64,000 bases of DNA from Branchinecta lynchi (taxonomy: Eukaryota; Arthropoda; Branchiopoda; Anostraca; Branchinectidae), in assembly GCA_023053575.1 (NCBI GenBank), contig JAKZAP010000001.1, positions 19,424,533 through 19,488,532 of the forward strand, given 5' to 3'. The position numbers were made by a program, and so were the translations under genes. Below are positions 22,372 to 33,241 of this stretch, one piece after another (within the stretch, counting starts at the first letter, position 1; every line of letters begins with the position of its first letter). The notes under the pieces were generated by a model, which saw only the letters and a list, made by a program, of their open reading frames with translations, was not told the origin of the DNA and searched no databases.

Positions 22372-22573
22372 GTGTGGCTGCATAGATTGCGTAACATCTC
22401 GGCACGAAGACTCCTTGAGACACAGCCGATCTAGAATCAACTCATACAGAGCCCTCGCCTCCCCCTCCCTGATATCCCTCTCAAGCAAAGATCCGATCCT
22501 GACCGCCTTCGAACTCAGTTGGGAACTACGAAGGCTTAGCTTCCAGGAGCACGAGTTTAAATGTGAATACCAA
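22372..22573 (+). CDS. TRPC channel exon: zinc-site cysteines and linker helices
   Basis: Acceptor ttttttcacag, donor gtaagc; enters in phase 2 and ends in phase 0. The first residues CGCIDC supply the three cysteines of the HCCC zinc site that ties the ankyrin domain to the linker helices. It continues with [33 protein letters not shown] and EHEFKCEY, the most conserved block of TRPC N-termini (the TRP_2-type domain). The wording of this block is closest to arthropod TRP-type channels as I know them. The acceptor is unambiguous, which forces the upstream donor choice. Confidence 0.95.
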
Positions 22574-22741
22574 GTAAGCAAACAAAAAGCAAAGCAGACT
22601 TTCGCATGGAAAGCGGGTAAGGTTCGCGTAGCACAGGTGCCGATCCCCTGATACTCTGTCCTCGGCTAGAAGTGAGATGCAGGGTTGGGGGCGAATCATC
22701 CAACGCTCCCCGGGCTCTTATGGGGAAACGCTACTAACCCT

Positions 22742-22815
22742 TGGCACCACCTAGACTCGAACCAGCGAGCCTTCGCTTGGGAGTTCGGCACGCTAGCCCA
22801 TTTGGCCAGGACGGA
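22742..22815 (-). ncRNA. tRNA-like sequence (possible head of a tRNA-derived SINE)
   Basis: The minus strand has a box A-like TGGCCAAATGGGCTAGC and a box B-like CTGGTTCGAGTCTAGG at tRNA spacing. T-stem pairing is only partial and the acceptor arms do not close convincingly, so it is more likely a SINE head or decayed tRNA than a functional gene. Confidence 0.35.
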
Positions 22816-23183
22816 CAGGTACTAAGTAAGACCTTTGAGATTCTGGGATCGCTCTACTGGAGCGCCGTGTCAGTATGGCCACATGGACAACCTTTTGCTA
22901 GCATGTCCGTTAGGACTTCTAAGGCGAAATTAATACCAAAGGATGGATGTGAGACGAAACGGAATGGTTTCACGTTACGATTCGGCCATATGCCGTCTGA
23001 AGAACAGCTCATAACAATATAATTTGTAGACTCAAATATAGAAATACCCCAATATCTCCTAAAATGGTCAGAAGGAAGAGAGAGAGAAATCTTCAGTGGC
23101 TGCAATAGCTGCCGAAAAATTACGAAAAGGGCTTTTCTGTTTTTTCGTCTTCTTCTTCCTTAAAAGTTGAGAGACAGAAACCT

Positions 23184-23454
23184 CACTGTCAGAAGTTCCA
23201 TAACAGATAACACAAGGATGCGCGGTTTCAACCGATAGTATGTAACAGATGATACTTGGGATGTTATCTGTTGTGTTTGAAAACGTTATGCGTGAAATGT
23301 TATGCATAATTGGTGGTTTTTCGGCTCTTCCTGGTAGTAACTGTTATTTTGCATAACATTTTGAAACACAACAGAGAACACTCAAAGTGTTATATGTTAT
23401 GCATTATCTATTGAGCTTATCCTTGTGATATCTGTTATGAAACTTCTGGTAGTG
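23184..23454. mobile_element. Palindromic MITE, CACTGTCAGAAG family, copy 1 (271 bp)
   Basis: Left end CACTGTCAGAAGTTCCATAA, right end complement ending ACTTCTGGTAGTG. Internal motifs AACAGATAACAC, GGATGCGCGGTTTCAAC and TTTTTCGGCTCTTC recur in the copy at 61884, so the two are close relatives. The flanking TA of the other copies is not preserved here. Confidence 0.8.
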
Positions 23455-24540
23455 CTGTTCTAGTGGTATCATTCTTTCTTCCTTGAAAATGTAGCAATGT
23501 TCACATCATTGACGGACAAAGCACCGATTTTATGGGCTTCAACAAATTTTCGAATGAAACTTTTTTCAAGAACCTGGCAAGCTACATCTAAGCTACGTTA
23601 TCCTTTCAAGCGAAGCAAAACCGGCAATTGTATTCCTTTCTGTTTTGAACCACCCATTACTGTGGCCGAACTCATATGACACGAATGACTCGGCTAATCT
23701 CTAAACAGCGTGGTCAGTCGGAAGCACTGGTTCTGAAAGCACTAGTGCAAACTGTCAGGCGGATGTAAGTGCTTTAAATAAAATTTCATATTAAATGAAT
23801 ATTTAGCTAGGCCTTTACGCTCATACCAGCGTCAGTGTGGGAAGTGACACATTTTTTTTTATAACCAGATCTTGCCTTCTATTGGCTGTACAGGGACTGT
23901 CTAGTCTCGACAAAATCAGCCGTGGTTTAAAGTAAATCCCAGTGAAATGTCCTTCGGATCTGTAAAAATAATTATTAAAATCAGAGGTTAAAATCGATAA
24001 GATTCAGAACTTGTAGTACTGCTTGTATTTTAACAATAGGTGTACCCAAGATAAGAAAAGTTCAGTTCATTATTTTCACGCGTCCATTTGTTTGAATTTT
24101 AGCAGATAGAGCGTATGGAACGTACGGAATTTTCTATTTCACAGTCTCTTCAAAGCGCTCCTCCAGCTCTAATCATGGGAACGTAGCAATATGTTGCCTT
24201 GGAGTTCCAGCTCCTTCGTATTTCCAGTCGGCTTGATATACGGTAGAAATATGTGTATTTGAACGTCGCCTAATAGTGAACGGTCGCCGAAGAAAGTACT
24301 AAAACCCATACCAGGCAACTTCTACAAATATTTGCTATTAATTTCCATCTAGTACTTCTTTCAGATTTGAAAACTTGTCTGAAGTGGGGCGTAATTTCAC
24401 CAAGAGTAGATGACGTTCAAACTAACAGCAGTCTCCAACGGAAGAAGAAGCATGCTTAAAACTCAAGAACAAATCTAAAGCGGCTTCGCATTGAACTTTC
24501 TTCGTTTGGTCGCTTATGTTTGTCTTGCTCCGAATTGCCC

Positions 24541-24919
24541 TTAAAGGACCACTCACACCATTTACTCGTCAACTTACAGTATTTTAAAATATTTGAATCC
24601 TTTAAAACTAGGCTGTACTTTCGACAAATAACCCACGGTGTTTTGCTGTTTTAAACCTTTTTGACACCCGTTGATTCGTAGCGAAAACAGGGAAACAATT
24701 TACATAACCGGTTTTTCTGATGGAAAAACTTCTCACAGACAACCCTCGACAGCGTGATACACATCGAAGGTAGCAAAACACGGCTAGTGAGAAAATCAGA
24801 GTGGCTTTGTACAGGGGTTAAAATTTACTGTACGAAATTGGGGTCTCCGGGTTTAGAAATATATGGAGTGATTATGGAAGTAGGTTGCGTTAGTATTATA
24901 GGTAAGACAGGTCCTTTAA
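24541..24919. mobile_element. TTAA-bounded element, copy A (379 bp)
   Basis: TTAA followed by AGGACC on the left, GGTCCT followed by TTAA on the right. It is similar throughout to 42902-43282 (about 80% by eye), including GCGAAAACAGGGAAACAA and GGAAGTAGGTTGCGTTAGTA. TTAA borders resemble piggyBac-type insertion, though the inverted ends do not match the usual CCC ends. Confidence 0.82.
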
Positions 24920-26090
24920 GTTCTTAGTCCTTTAATTTTCCAGCGAGCTGATGGCATTTTCGTCAAATCTGTTTTTTCCTTATTTTCAGGGATTCCACAT
25001 AAACACTCTTTTCCGAAACTGTTTCCTTGTACGTGATCCTCGTACGAAAGTACTACGCTGTTATACTCAAGAATCTCTACGAGCTGTTGTTTTATCCCGG
25101 ATTCCGGAAATCTTTATTGCGACGTGTTTCTCTCCTTCTCAGAGCGGTTGGAAATACTCTAATGGTGGACCGACGCTAATTGACTTTGGAGGGGGAGAGG
25201 CTGGGGACTATTGGACAGTCCTATCTGTTTGTCCCCTTCCTTAATTGTCCTGTCATTCAAAGACCTTGTATCTGCTCTTCAAATAACTATTCATAAAAGC
25301 AAATGTCTACGGATTTTGTCGTATTTACGTTGGTAGACTGTTAACAGGGTAGATAACTTCCTAGGTGTTCGAAGTGGTTACTGAGATATCATATTGACGG
25401 ATGATTAGTACTTTTTCGATTGACACTTCTGTTGTTACCTCCCATTCCCCCACCCGCTAGCAACAAAATATTGCGCCTGACTTATTTGAAGAACACGAGA
25501 ACAGTCGAACAGTTTTTTTTTCCTTCTTTCTAGTTTTCCTTCTTCTTTTTGTTTGCCTCCTTTCTCGTTTTTCCTTCAGCCCCGAGCTGACTGCGAATCA
25601 TATTTGACAAGTATTAGTAATATCGTATGATATGATACAATATGATATTATTGCAAAAGAGCCCGAGGGCCATGGTAACACAAATACGCAACGAAAAAAC
25701 AACTAAACAAACCAAATGGTGATGTAACCTCGTAACAAATCAACTCAACTGTCTTAGCCTACATGAAACTCTCACGATGCCTCATAGGCAGCTTTATGAA
25801 TCTTTCCAAACTCTTAATCACCGCAAAACAACCACTTTTCATCATTCTCACCATCCGTGATCATACACTCTCAAACCAAAAATCTCATGCCTCAACTGAT
25901 CCAACTCGCAACACGCACACATTAGATGAACCACGTCTTCATTCAGACCTCCACACATACGGCAGAAGTAAGGACCAGTTCCCGTTTAAACCACCTATAA
26001 ACCTCCTCCGATTCCCCAAAGGTAAATTGTCCGCCCGTAGACTAAGCAATAAATTATAACAAGGTAAAATTAAGATTTAATTCATTACAG

Positions 26091-26261
26091 GAGCTTCGCC
26101 GGCAATGTCAGGACTTTGCAACCGCCCTCCTCGATCACACCAGAGGCTCTTCCGAACTTGAGGTAATGCTCAACCACGAGGCAGGAAGTCCCAGCTATGA
26201 GCATGGTGAGCGAATGCACTTGAAGCGACTGAAGCTTGCCATAAAATACAGGCAAAAAAAG
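26091..26261 (+). CDS. TRPC channel exon: linker helices before the membrane domain
   Basis: A 57-codon exon, phase 0 at both ends, acceptor ttcattacag and donor gtaata. It reads ELRRQCQDFATALLDHTRG, then ELEVMLNHEAGSPSYEHGER and LKRLKLAIKYRQKK. This block follows the WELRRLS segment of the previous exon directly and leads into FVAHPN of the next one, so no exon is missing in between. FATALLDHTR is, to my knowledge, typical of arthropod TRP/TRPgamma proteins. The basic IKYRQKK end leads to the region before the pre-S1 helix. The coding frame continues open past the donor for about 140 bases but is not conserved there. Confidence 0.95.
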
Positions 26262-26565
26262 GTAATAGAACTTTTTCGTCCTTTCTTCTACCCCTTGGAA
26301 AAGCTCGAAAACCGGCAAGAGAAATCGACCTCACCTCTTGGCCTAGTTAGGGCGGCAGGGTCTGTGTCGTACACCCACCCATGTCGGAAGGTACACAATT
26401 GTTAAAGACAAATTCTGGGTATAGTCAAAATCTGGGACATCGATCTGAAATCAGTGTTGGATTACAGGCTCATTTATTGCAGCCATACCCTGAAGAGGAC
26501 CCTTGCCAAGAAGGGCCGAAATATCACAGAAGAATATCTCAGTTGACCCATCCGTTTCTTAGTCA

Positions 26566-27916
26566 TTTTTCGGGATTCCAAAACGTAAGTGACGGGATAC
26601 GTATGACTCGTAAAGTTACCAATCCGCCGTCCGTCCATCTTTTAGCACGATAACTCTCGAAGGGATTGAAATATTTTGTTCAGACTTGTGTGAGGATCCT
26701 TTGCGTCAAATTATAGATCAAGTTCGCAGATGGGCCCCATAGCTGTATATCCAAGGGTTGGGCAGGAGTTTCAGATTAAGGAGCGAATTTTTTTTTTTTT
26801 AAAGCTGGAGTAGAATCTGAATAGGGCTGAATTTTAATATGGAAAACGTGGAATCCGATAAAACCGGAAAGTTTGTAAAAAGTAAAAGTTGAAACTCAAG
26901 TTGATTAGAGGTTCGATTCAGGGTAAGGAGACATGCTGAATCCGAATATGAAAATTATTTTCTCGCCGGACAAGTTGTTCGCCTAGAATCCGGAAATTTT
27001 GTATGAAGTTTTAAAATACAATTAAACAGCCGATATAGGATGAGGAGACATGCTGCTGGAGCTTTCGAACATACTAAAAATAAACAAAAACGATCAAATT
27101 TAAAATTTGAAAATAGAATAATTTTAAAAAACATATGTAAATATTCAAGTGGTTGATTATGGGTAAATTTTAAAATGTTAAAGGGGTCTGGCGAAATCTA
27201 CGTACTGTCTAGATGACAGTACGACTTGTTCCTCGTGAAGAAAGGGAACGCTGCACTCCAGTCCATCACGACAATGAAGCGATTTGGATTCGGTGTCGAA
27301 TCTTTGAAGTTAGCTTATGTGACATACGTGCGACCGCTACTGGAGTATGCCTGCCCAGTTTGGGGACCCTTTGTGCAAAGAAGCATACAACATAAGGAAG
27401 AGATTGAATCACTGCAAATCAGAGCGTGCCGCATTATGCTAGGGCAGAAATACAATGGTTACGAAGCTTCCCTCCTCCTATTAAAGCTTGAGCCACTCCA
27501 TGTCCGCCGGGAAAATTTAATTTTACGTTTTGGTCGATCAATCCTTGCCAGTGAAAAACACAGAGATATTCTGCCCGATCTAGCACCGGTGACAGGACGG
27601 ACACGGCATCAAGATCTCCTTGTGCCAGTTAAATGTCGCACAAACCGGTATTCAAATTCCTTTGTACCATATTTTACTGAGAAGATTAACAAGAAACAAG
27701 TGAATTCTAAGTGATTTATTTTCTTTTATCTAATAATTGTATATATTCAAGTATTTTACTCAGTTATTCAAGTATTTAAATGTAATGGTCGACGTATTTA
27801 GTGCCATGTCGGCGCTACGAGTTGAATCAATAAACATATCTATCTATCTATCTATCTATGAAGAAGTCAAATAAATATTAAATTTATGGGATCCCATCGA
27901 AACCTTTGGTCTTATT
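26566..27916 (+). mobile_element. Family K element interrupted by a LINE
   Basis: Starts TTTTTCGGGATTCCAAAACG with AACGTAAGTGACGGGATACG and the AGCACGATAACTCTCGAA motif seen in the copy at 3743. K monomers run to about 27190, a LINE occupies 27200-27872, and the K terminus (TTTATGGGATCCCATCG, AACCTTTGGTCTTATT) follows at 27880-27916. Confidence 0.72.
27200..27872 (+). mobile_element. LINE C-terminal fragment with (TATC)n tail (L-C)
   Basis: The + strand encodes LAYVTYVRPLLEYACPVWGP, then EEIESLQIRACRIMLG and LEPLHVRRENLILRFGRSI: the region following the reverse-transcriptase domain in CR1/L2/Jockey-like LINE polyproteins (Y..R..LEYACPVW). The frame is open for 162 codons from 27226. A 5'-truncated insertion ending in ATCAATAAACA and (TATC)n at 27840-27860. 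It sits inside the K element at 26566. Confidence 0.82.
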
Positions 27917-27929
27917 GTAAATGAACCCA

Positions 27930-28742
27930 TCTAGATGAACCTGGCAAATGGATAAATTTAATTGCAAATGATTTTAAAAAGGCATTTGACCTTGTTGACC
28001 ATAAAATTCTTTTAGAAAAAATGGCGGAAAAAATATACCCGATTTTATCGTCAAAATCATCAAGAGCTTCTTGACAAATAGAGAGCAAACTGTAAAGTAT
28101 AAAGGCCATTTTTCAACTTCTTTACCAGTTTTTTTGTGGAGTTCCACAAGGAACTGTGATTCGTCCTCTGTGCTTCCTTTTCATGACAAATGAAATTGCT
28201 GCTGGGCTGGAGGACAGATGGAAATACGTTGACGATTTGTCCCTAGCGGAAGTCGTATCTGAGGGTTTGAAAAGTAACGCTGCCGGTTTCATCGACCAGG
28301 TTACCTCAGAAGCGATTGAGATGAATATGGTCGTGAATAAAGATAAGTGCTCGGTTACGACCTTTTCTTTTCTTAGAAAAACTCGCCCGTCTTTCGAACC
28401 TCCTTTCGACCCCGGGCTCATCAGTGATAAAACAACGCTACAACACTACTTATGACCTTTCATGGCATGAAAATACAAAGACAATTGTAAAGAAAGCTAA
28501 CAGCGCAATTCAAATGCTAAAAACACTGAAAAAGTTTCGGGTTCCTAAGGACAAGCTAAAGCTAAAGTTTTGTTCTTTCATTCGACCGTTAGTCGAATAT
28601 GCTTGTCCGGTTTGGCACTTTGCTCTTACCCAAGGTGAAACGGATACAATAGAGCGAGTTCAAAACAGATCGCTGCAAATTATCTATGGTGGTTCCCCCC
28701 ACCATACTCTTTTTACCTCAAAGAATTTAAAATTGAATCCCT
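27930..28742 (+). mobile_element. LINE L-B reverse-transcriptase fragment (YVDD)
   Basis: In order: KWINLIANDFKKAFDLVDHK (palm motif), a frameshifted stretch, FCGVPQGTVIRPLCF, RWKYVDDLSLAE with the catalytic YVDD box, and KFCSFIRPLVEYACPVWHF. Three frames are needed, so the copy is dead. It ends abruptly where an H element begins. The motif order matches CR1/L2-type LINEs; the clade is not certain. Confidence 0.82.
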
Positions 28743-29502
28743 GTGCCATATAGCGATCGCAATTTCTGTCCGTCCGTCGGTCTGTCGGTCTGTCCAGGTT
28801 TTGCTAGTTCGGGCACTTCCACATAAGCTAGGACGATAAAACTTGGCAGGCGTATCAGGGACCCCAAATGATTAAGTTGGAAATAGTCACTTCCCCCATC
28901 TGAGCACCGTGGGGGGAGTGGAGGGAGGGGGAATCCGGAATCTTGAGGTATTTATAACTTTTGAACGGGTGATCGGATCTCGAAGGAGCTTGATATTTGG
29001 AAAGACCTCATGCCTCAGACGACCCACTTAAAATCTGGACCGGATCCGGTGACTTTTGGGGGGAGCTGCAGGGGGCAACCGGAAATCTTGGGAAACGCTA
29101 TGAGTCGAGGGATCGAGATGAAACTTGGTGAGAAGACACCTAGCAAACAATAGATACATCATTGACATGACCGAGCCGATTCGGGCACTGTGGGGGGAGT
29201 GGAGGGAGGGGGAATCCGGAATCTTGAGGTATTTATAACTTTTGAACGGGTGATCGGATCTCGATGGAACTTGATATTTGGAAAGACATCATGCCTCAGA
29301 CGACCGACTTAAAATCCGGACCGGATCCGGTGACTTTTGGGGGGAGCTGGAGGGGACAACCGTAAATATTGGAAAACGCTATGAGTGGAGGGATCGAGAT
29401 GAAACTTGGTGGGAAGACACCTATCAAACACTAGATATATCATTGACATAACCGAGCCGTGCCTACTCGTAACAAGTGCCATATGAGCTCGTAGCTCTTG
29501 TT
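28743..29502 (+). mobile_element. Family H element, short copy with a B-C dimer duplication
   Basis: Begins in the right arm of the 5' hairpin (GTGCCATATAGCGATCGC), so the left arm is lost at the LINE border. Monomer order is A-B-C-B-C; the second B-C pair is a 281-bp tandem copy of the first (GGGGGGAGTG at 28911 and 29192) with few differences. Ends ACAAGTGCCATATGAGC, hairpin, CTCTTGTT. Confidence 0.82.
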
Positions 29503-29594
29503 GACTCTAATCAGCACGATTGCTCCAGATTTCTCAGAGTAATTTAGAGGCCCTTTTCTGATGCTTTATATTATTGTTTTTGTTATTGTGTACG

Positions 29595-30180
29595 TTTCAG
29601 TTCAATTCAATTCAATTTATTTCTAAAACGTGAAGCGGACAAGCCGAATACTCGTTTGTTCGTCAGTACAATTAACAGTCAACAGATATCGGTTTCGAGA
29701 CACCTGAATTATCAGGCTGTATGAGAGGTACAGCTTCTGCCACTGCTCTTGCGGGTCTTTATGGATGTGGCTTGAAGTCAAGGGGGTATATGGATCGATG
29801 GGATGTACAGTTCAGCAACCCTATACCAAAAGCAAGCGACAGCTTTTGTCGAAGGCTAGCAAGGGAATCTAGGCCAAACTGTTCAAGGAGGGCAGAGTAT
29901 GGGACTGTTGGCGCTTTCGAAATTACCAGCAATGCCCGAAATTGAACTCTCTCAACCACGTCTGACTGCTTTTGCGTCAGGTCATAATACCAAACGGGAG
30001 AACAGTATTTTAAGTAGGATCGTATAAAAGATGTATAAACTCGCAAAAGGTAATCTGAAGGTATTCCGTGCCGAGACAGCAGCTTCAGAGAGCTAATACC
30101 TGCATTAGCTCTTCGAAGCATCATGTCCGTCTGTTTCTCCCGCTTTAGATCAGCAACGCAGTTTAAGTTCAGCTAAACGG
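29595..30180 (-). mobile_element. LINE C-terminal fragment, minus strand (L-D)
   Basis: The minus strand encodes MLRRANAGISSLKLLSRHG, then RVYTSFIRSYLKYCSPVWYY and QSDVVERVQFRALLVI, the post-RT region of a LINE. The frame is open for 121 codons (30124 to 29759). Its 3' tail is AAATTGAATTGAATTGAA (read on the minus strand near 29610-29595). It differs in sequence from L-C and L-B. Confidence 0.8.
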
Positions 30181-30339
30181 CTGGGAGCAGGAAGGGGGGG
30201 GTGAAACTGGGGGATACTTTTGGGGAAAGAAAAGGTCAGTACAACAAACTTCCGGACATTGACAGTTATCTTGTCTGCGGCATCATCGTCTGATGTAGCA
30301 GCCATGATTGTAGCTGCACTGCTTTGCAGGGGCGTCCCG

Positions 30340-30750
30340 AGGGGGGGGGGGATATTCGGTCAAATTTTCTCCGAAGGCGAAAATTTGGTCAAATCGTTTG
30401 TTCCTACATTTCCAAATTAGGCGGTTTAACTTGTTTATTGGTTCCCCACTTTATCGTATTTGGTAAGTAATCCAACTTTTGTTCAGTCCTCGTCGGTTTC
30501 ATCGCATTTGGTACGTCCCTACGTAAATAAAGTGGTTTAACGTATTTATTTGGTCTCATTCTTTAGCGAATTCGGTTGTTCACCGGACTTTTCTGAAGTC
30601 CGTATCTGTTCTGTCGCATTCGGTCAATCCATTCATAAATTCGGTGATTAATCAAATTCATTTGGTTCCAATTCGTTAACGAATTCGGTAATTCCCCTGA
30701 TTTTTCTTGGGTCCGCATCTGTTACCAGACTTGCCACATTCGGTAGTTTT
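30340..30750 (+). repeat. TTYGGT-rich stretch
   Basis: About twelve TTCGGT or TTTGGT words within 400 bp at spacings of 15-45 bases, preceded by CAGGGGCGTCCCGAGGG at 30326, which resembles a hAT left end. No matching right end was found, so the unit is not bounded. Confidence 0.45.
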
Positions 30751-31659
30751 AGGTGGTTCTACCAAGAGTTTTATTCTATTCCGAATTTTGGTCACCGCTT
30801 CCGATATGCTCCTTATTTTTTAAGTTAGTTTTTGGTAATACGAATTCATTATTTGATTCACCTCAGTTCATTGAGCTTGGTAATTTAAGTGGCATTTATT
30901 TAGCTCTTGTTCTGTACAATTTAACGGTAGCTTCAGATGGTTTCCATTCCTTACTTAACTTTTACTTCTAATAATTGTGGAACTTCAGGAGTAAGCACGT
31001 CTCTTGACGTAAAAACTAGCCTATTTTTGTTTGCTGTAGATTCAGAATAAATGTACTTTATGGACCACTAGATGGACCCTTTTTTTTGCCAGACAGCTCT
31101 GTGGTCTAGTAGGTAGCCTTGGGATTGCAAAAAGGCACTTTGATCATGAGTGTTTCCAAAACATTCAGCCGGCGGCACATTTCGTTGTCTTCACTATTAG
31201 AAGAAGGGTACGTCATTTAGTTGGCGTTTGAGGCTTGGAATCTTGGGGGGTTTGAACCACGTTAAAAGCTAGAATCTGCCAGAAAAAAGGTGAATTAAAA
31301 AAATTTTGCTTGCGGCGCTTTAGTTTCTCCTGGGTACAGCGTTCGTGACGTTATCGCTTTGCAGCAACTGCGTTTTTTGTCGGCACATTTTCAAGTCCTT
31401 TTGGTAAAACTAGACGTCCCCCAGCTAGTGACGGCGTATCCCTGAAAAAAAAATAATAGAAGTGGAAGAGCGTGAAAACGCGCCAAATTTTCTCTTTAGA
31501 CTTCATTTCGGACATACTATTTAACTTTTACAATATAGCTTCTTGAAGGCAACTCGCTCTGTTTTAGAAAAAAAATAAAAAATTCGGTCAATATCAGGTA
31601 CCGATTCGGTCGATTTTTACTATGTTCGCCACCCCACCCCACCCCCCACCCCCCGCCCG

Positions 31660-32700
31660 CAATGAAGAGAGGCACGGGACACTTCTGCTGCTTTGGATGT
31701 TTTTGTAGCACAGTTCTGCAAGAGGTAAATCATCAACATATTTCCAGCGATCTGGCATGCTTATTGCCAGCTCGTTTATCATAATTAGAAAAAGTAGTGG
31801 TCCAAGTATTGTAACCTGAGGCATACCACAAAAGATAGGCAATTCATCAGAGAAAGTTAACTTGTACTTAGTACGCTGTGTTCTGTTTGAAAGGACACGA
31901 CTACAAATAGTGCCAGAAACGGGTGGACATTAAAATTGGAAAGAAGTTTCTTTAACAGTGTACTATGGCAAATTAGGTCAAAAGCTTTTTCAAGGTCAAT
32001 TGCTATTAGGTTTACCCAACGTTCAGGCTCATCCAGATGTTTGAAGATTTTATCCAGCTTACTTACCAGATAATGGGCAGTGGATGTTTTGGGCATGTTT
32101 CCAAACTGTCTAGGATCAATAAGCTCTATTACCTGTTTCTTTAACAAGCAGCCAGGAAACTTTCATACACTTTACTAAACACTAAACACTCATTGTAATC
32201 GGTCTCCAGAAAAATCGTTCGGTGCATCTTTTGGGGGGATTGGTGTAACATATCCTTTTTTCCAAATAGATGGGTAATCACCGGTTTTGGTTACTTGATT
32301 AAAAATATGGGCCAAAGAGAAACATAATTTATCAGGCAATTCTTTAATTAATTCCACAGGTATATCAACCGGTGTTACACTAGTTTTTTTCAAAACTCTT
32401 AGCTTTCCTTTTACCTCCTTTGGTGAAATAATGGGAACATCGTTAAAGGAAGACTCGATATTTTGTCTTGTGGCAGAGGAGGGATTGACTGGACAATACT
32501 TACAAGGTGCGCCTTCAGCTTATTTGCCGCTTCAGATTCTTTTTCATCTAAATTAAAATCCACTCCTTTCTCTTTTTTTCCAACATTATTTTTTATTTCT
32601 CTGTACCACTGGCTTTGCTTCGAATTGAACAAATGATTCACCTTTCTCTCGATATGTTCATGGGCCGTATTTCTTGTCATCTTCCGAATTTTGTTTTTTA
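31660..32700 (-). mobile_element. LINE L-B reverse-transcriptase region, minus strand, decayed
   Basis: Reading from 32700 down: HLFNSKQSQWYREIKN, TPVDIPVELIKELPDKLCF, TGDYPSIWKKGYVTPIPPK, then RQFGNMPKTSTAHYLVSKLD, NLIAIDLEKAFDLICHSTLL and DRWKYVDDLPLAE with the YVDD box. Several frame changes are required. It is homologous to the fragment at 27930 and stops at a C/G-run and TTCGGT junction near 31660. Confidence 0.85.
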
Positions 32701-32890
32701 GTTTATTTGCTTGGAAGCATATACGGAATCCTAGGTGACCCTCAAACTTAGATTTGGTTCAAAGTGTTCGGAAGTGAATGCGCGCACAACTCTTCTTAGA
32801 AACGATCCCTTCATGGTAAAATTGAACAGAAATGTCAGTTTCTGAAAATATCAATAAATGAATGATACCAGGAAAATACCCCATGGATTA

Positions 32891-33241
32891 CACTGTCAGA
32901 AGTTTCATAACAGATAGCGTATAACACTTTCACGAATAACACCTTTTCACTTAGAAATAAAGTTTTATGATCAATTAAGTTTATACTATTTCGAGCCTAG
33001 ATCTCCAAAAACACCTTCAATTGGTAAAATATACTAACGGGAACGAAAGAAGCATAACAGATAACATCCCTCTTTTGTCGTTATGTAACTTCTGACAGTG
33101 TAGTATTTTTACCTATTGAAGGTGTTGTTGGAGATCTAGGCACGAAATTGTATAAACTTAATTGGTCATAACACTTTTTTTCTAAGTGAAAAGGTGTTAT
33201 TCTTGTGTTATGCGCAATCTATTATGAAACTTCTGACAATG
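32891..33241. mobile_element. Palindromic MITE, CACTGTCAGAAG family, copy 2, with a nested end (351 bp)
   Basis: Outer ends CACTGTCAGAAGTTTCATAA and its complement, flanked by TA on both sides (32889-32890, 33242-33243). The two arms pair over about 150 bases. Inside, at 33083-33104, a further right end (ACTTCTGACAGTG followed by TA) is present, as if one element were inserted in another or one half was duplicated in inverse orientation. Confidence 0.85.

Larger units (their letters stand above)
22574..26090 (+). other. Intron 4 (3.5 kb)
   Basis: Contains a tRNA-like sequence on the minus strand (22742-22815), a palindromic TA-type MITE (23184-23454) and a TTAA-bounded element (24541-24919). 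The stretches 23455-24540 and 24920-26090 hold no gene I can support; open frames of 60-100 codons at 24951 and 25763 lack domain similarity. Confidence 0.78.

Noticed and set aside
24951..25244. 97-codon frame in intron 4 as an extra exon
   Set aside because: No TRPC similarity, and the flanking exons already join without a gap.
31081..31150. tRNA-like box A (GTGGTCTAGTAGGTAGCC) near 31092
   Set aside because: No box B at the proper distance and no closing stems.
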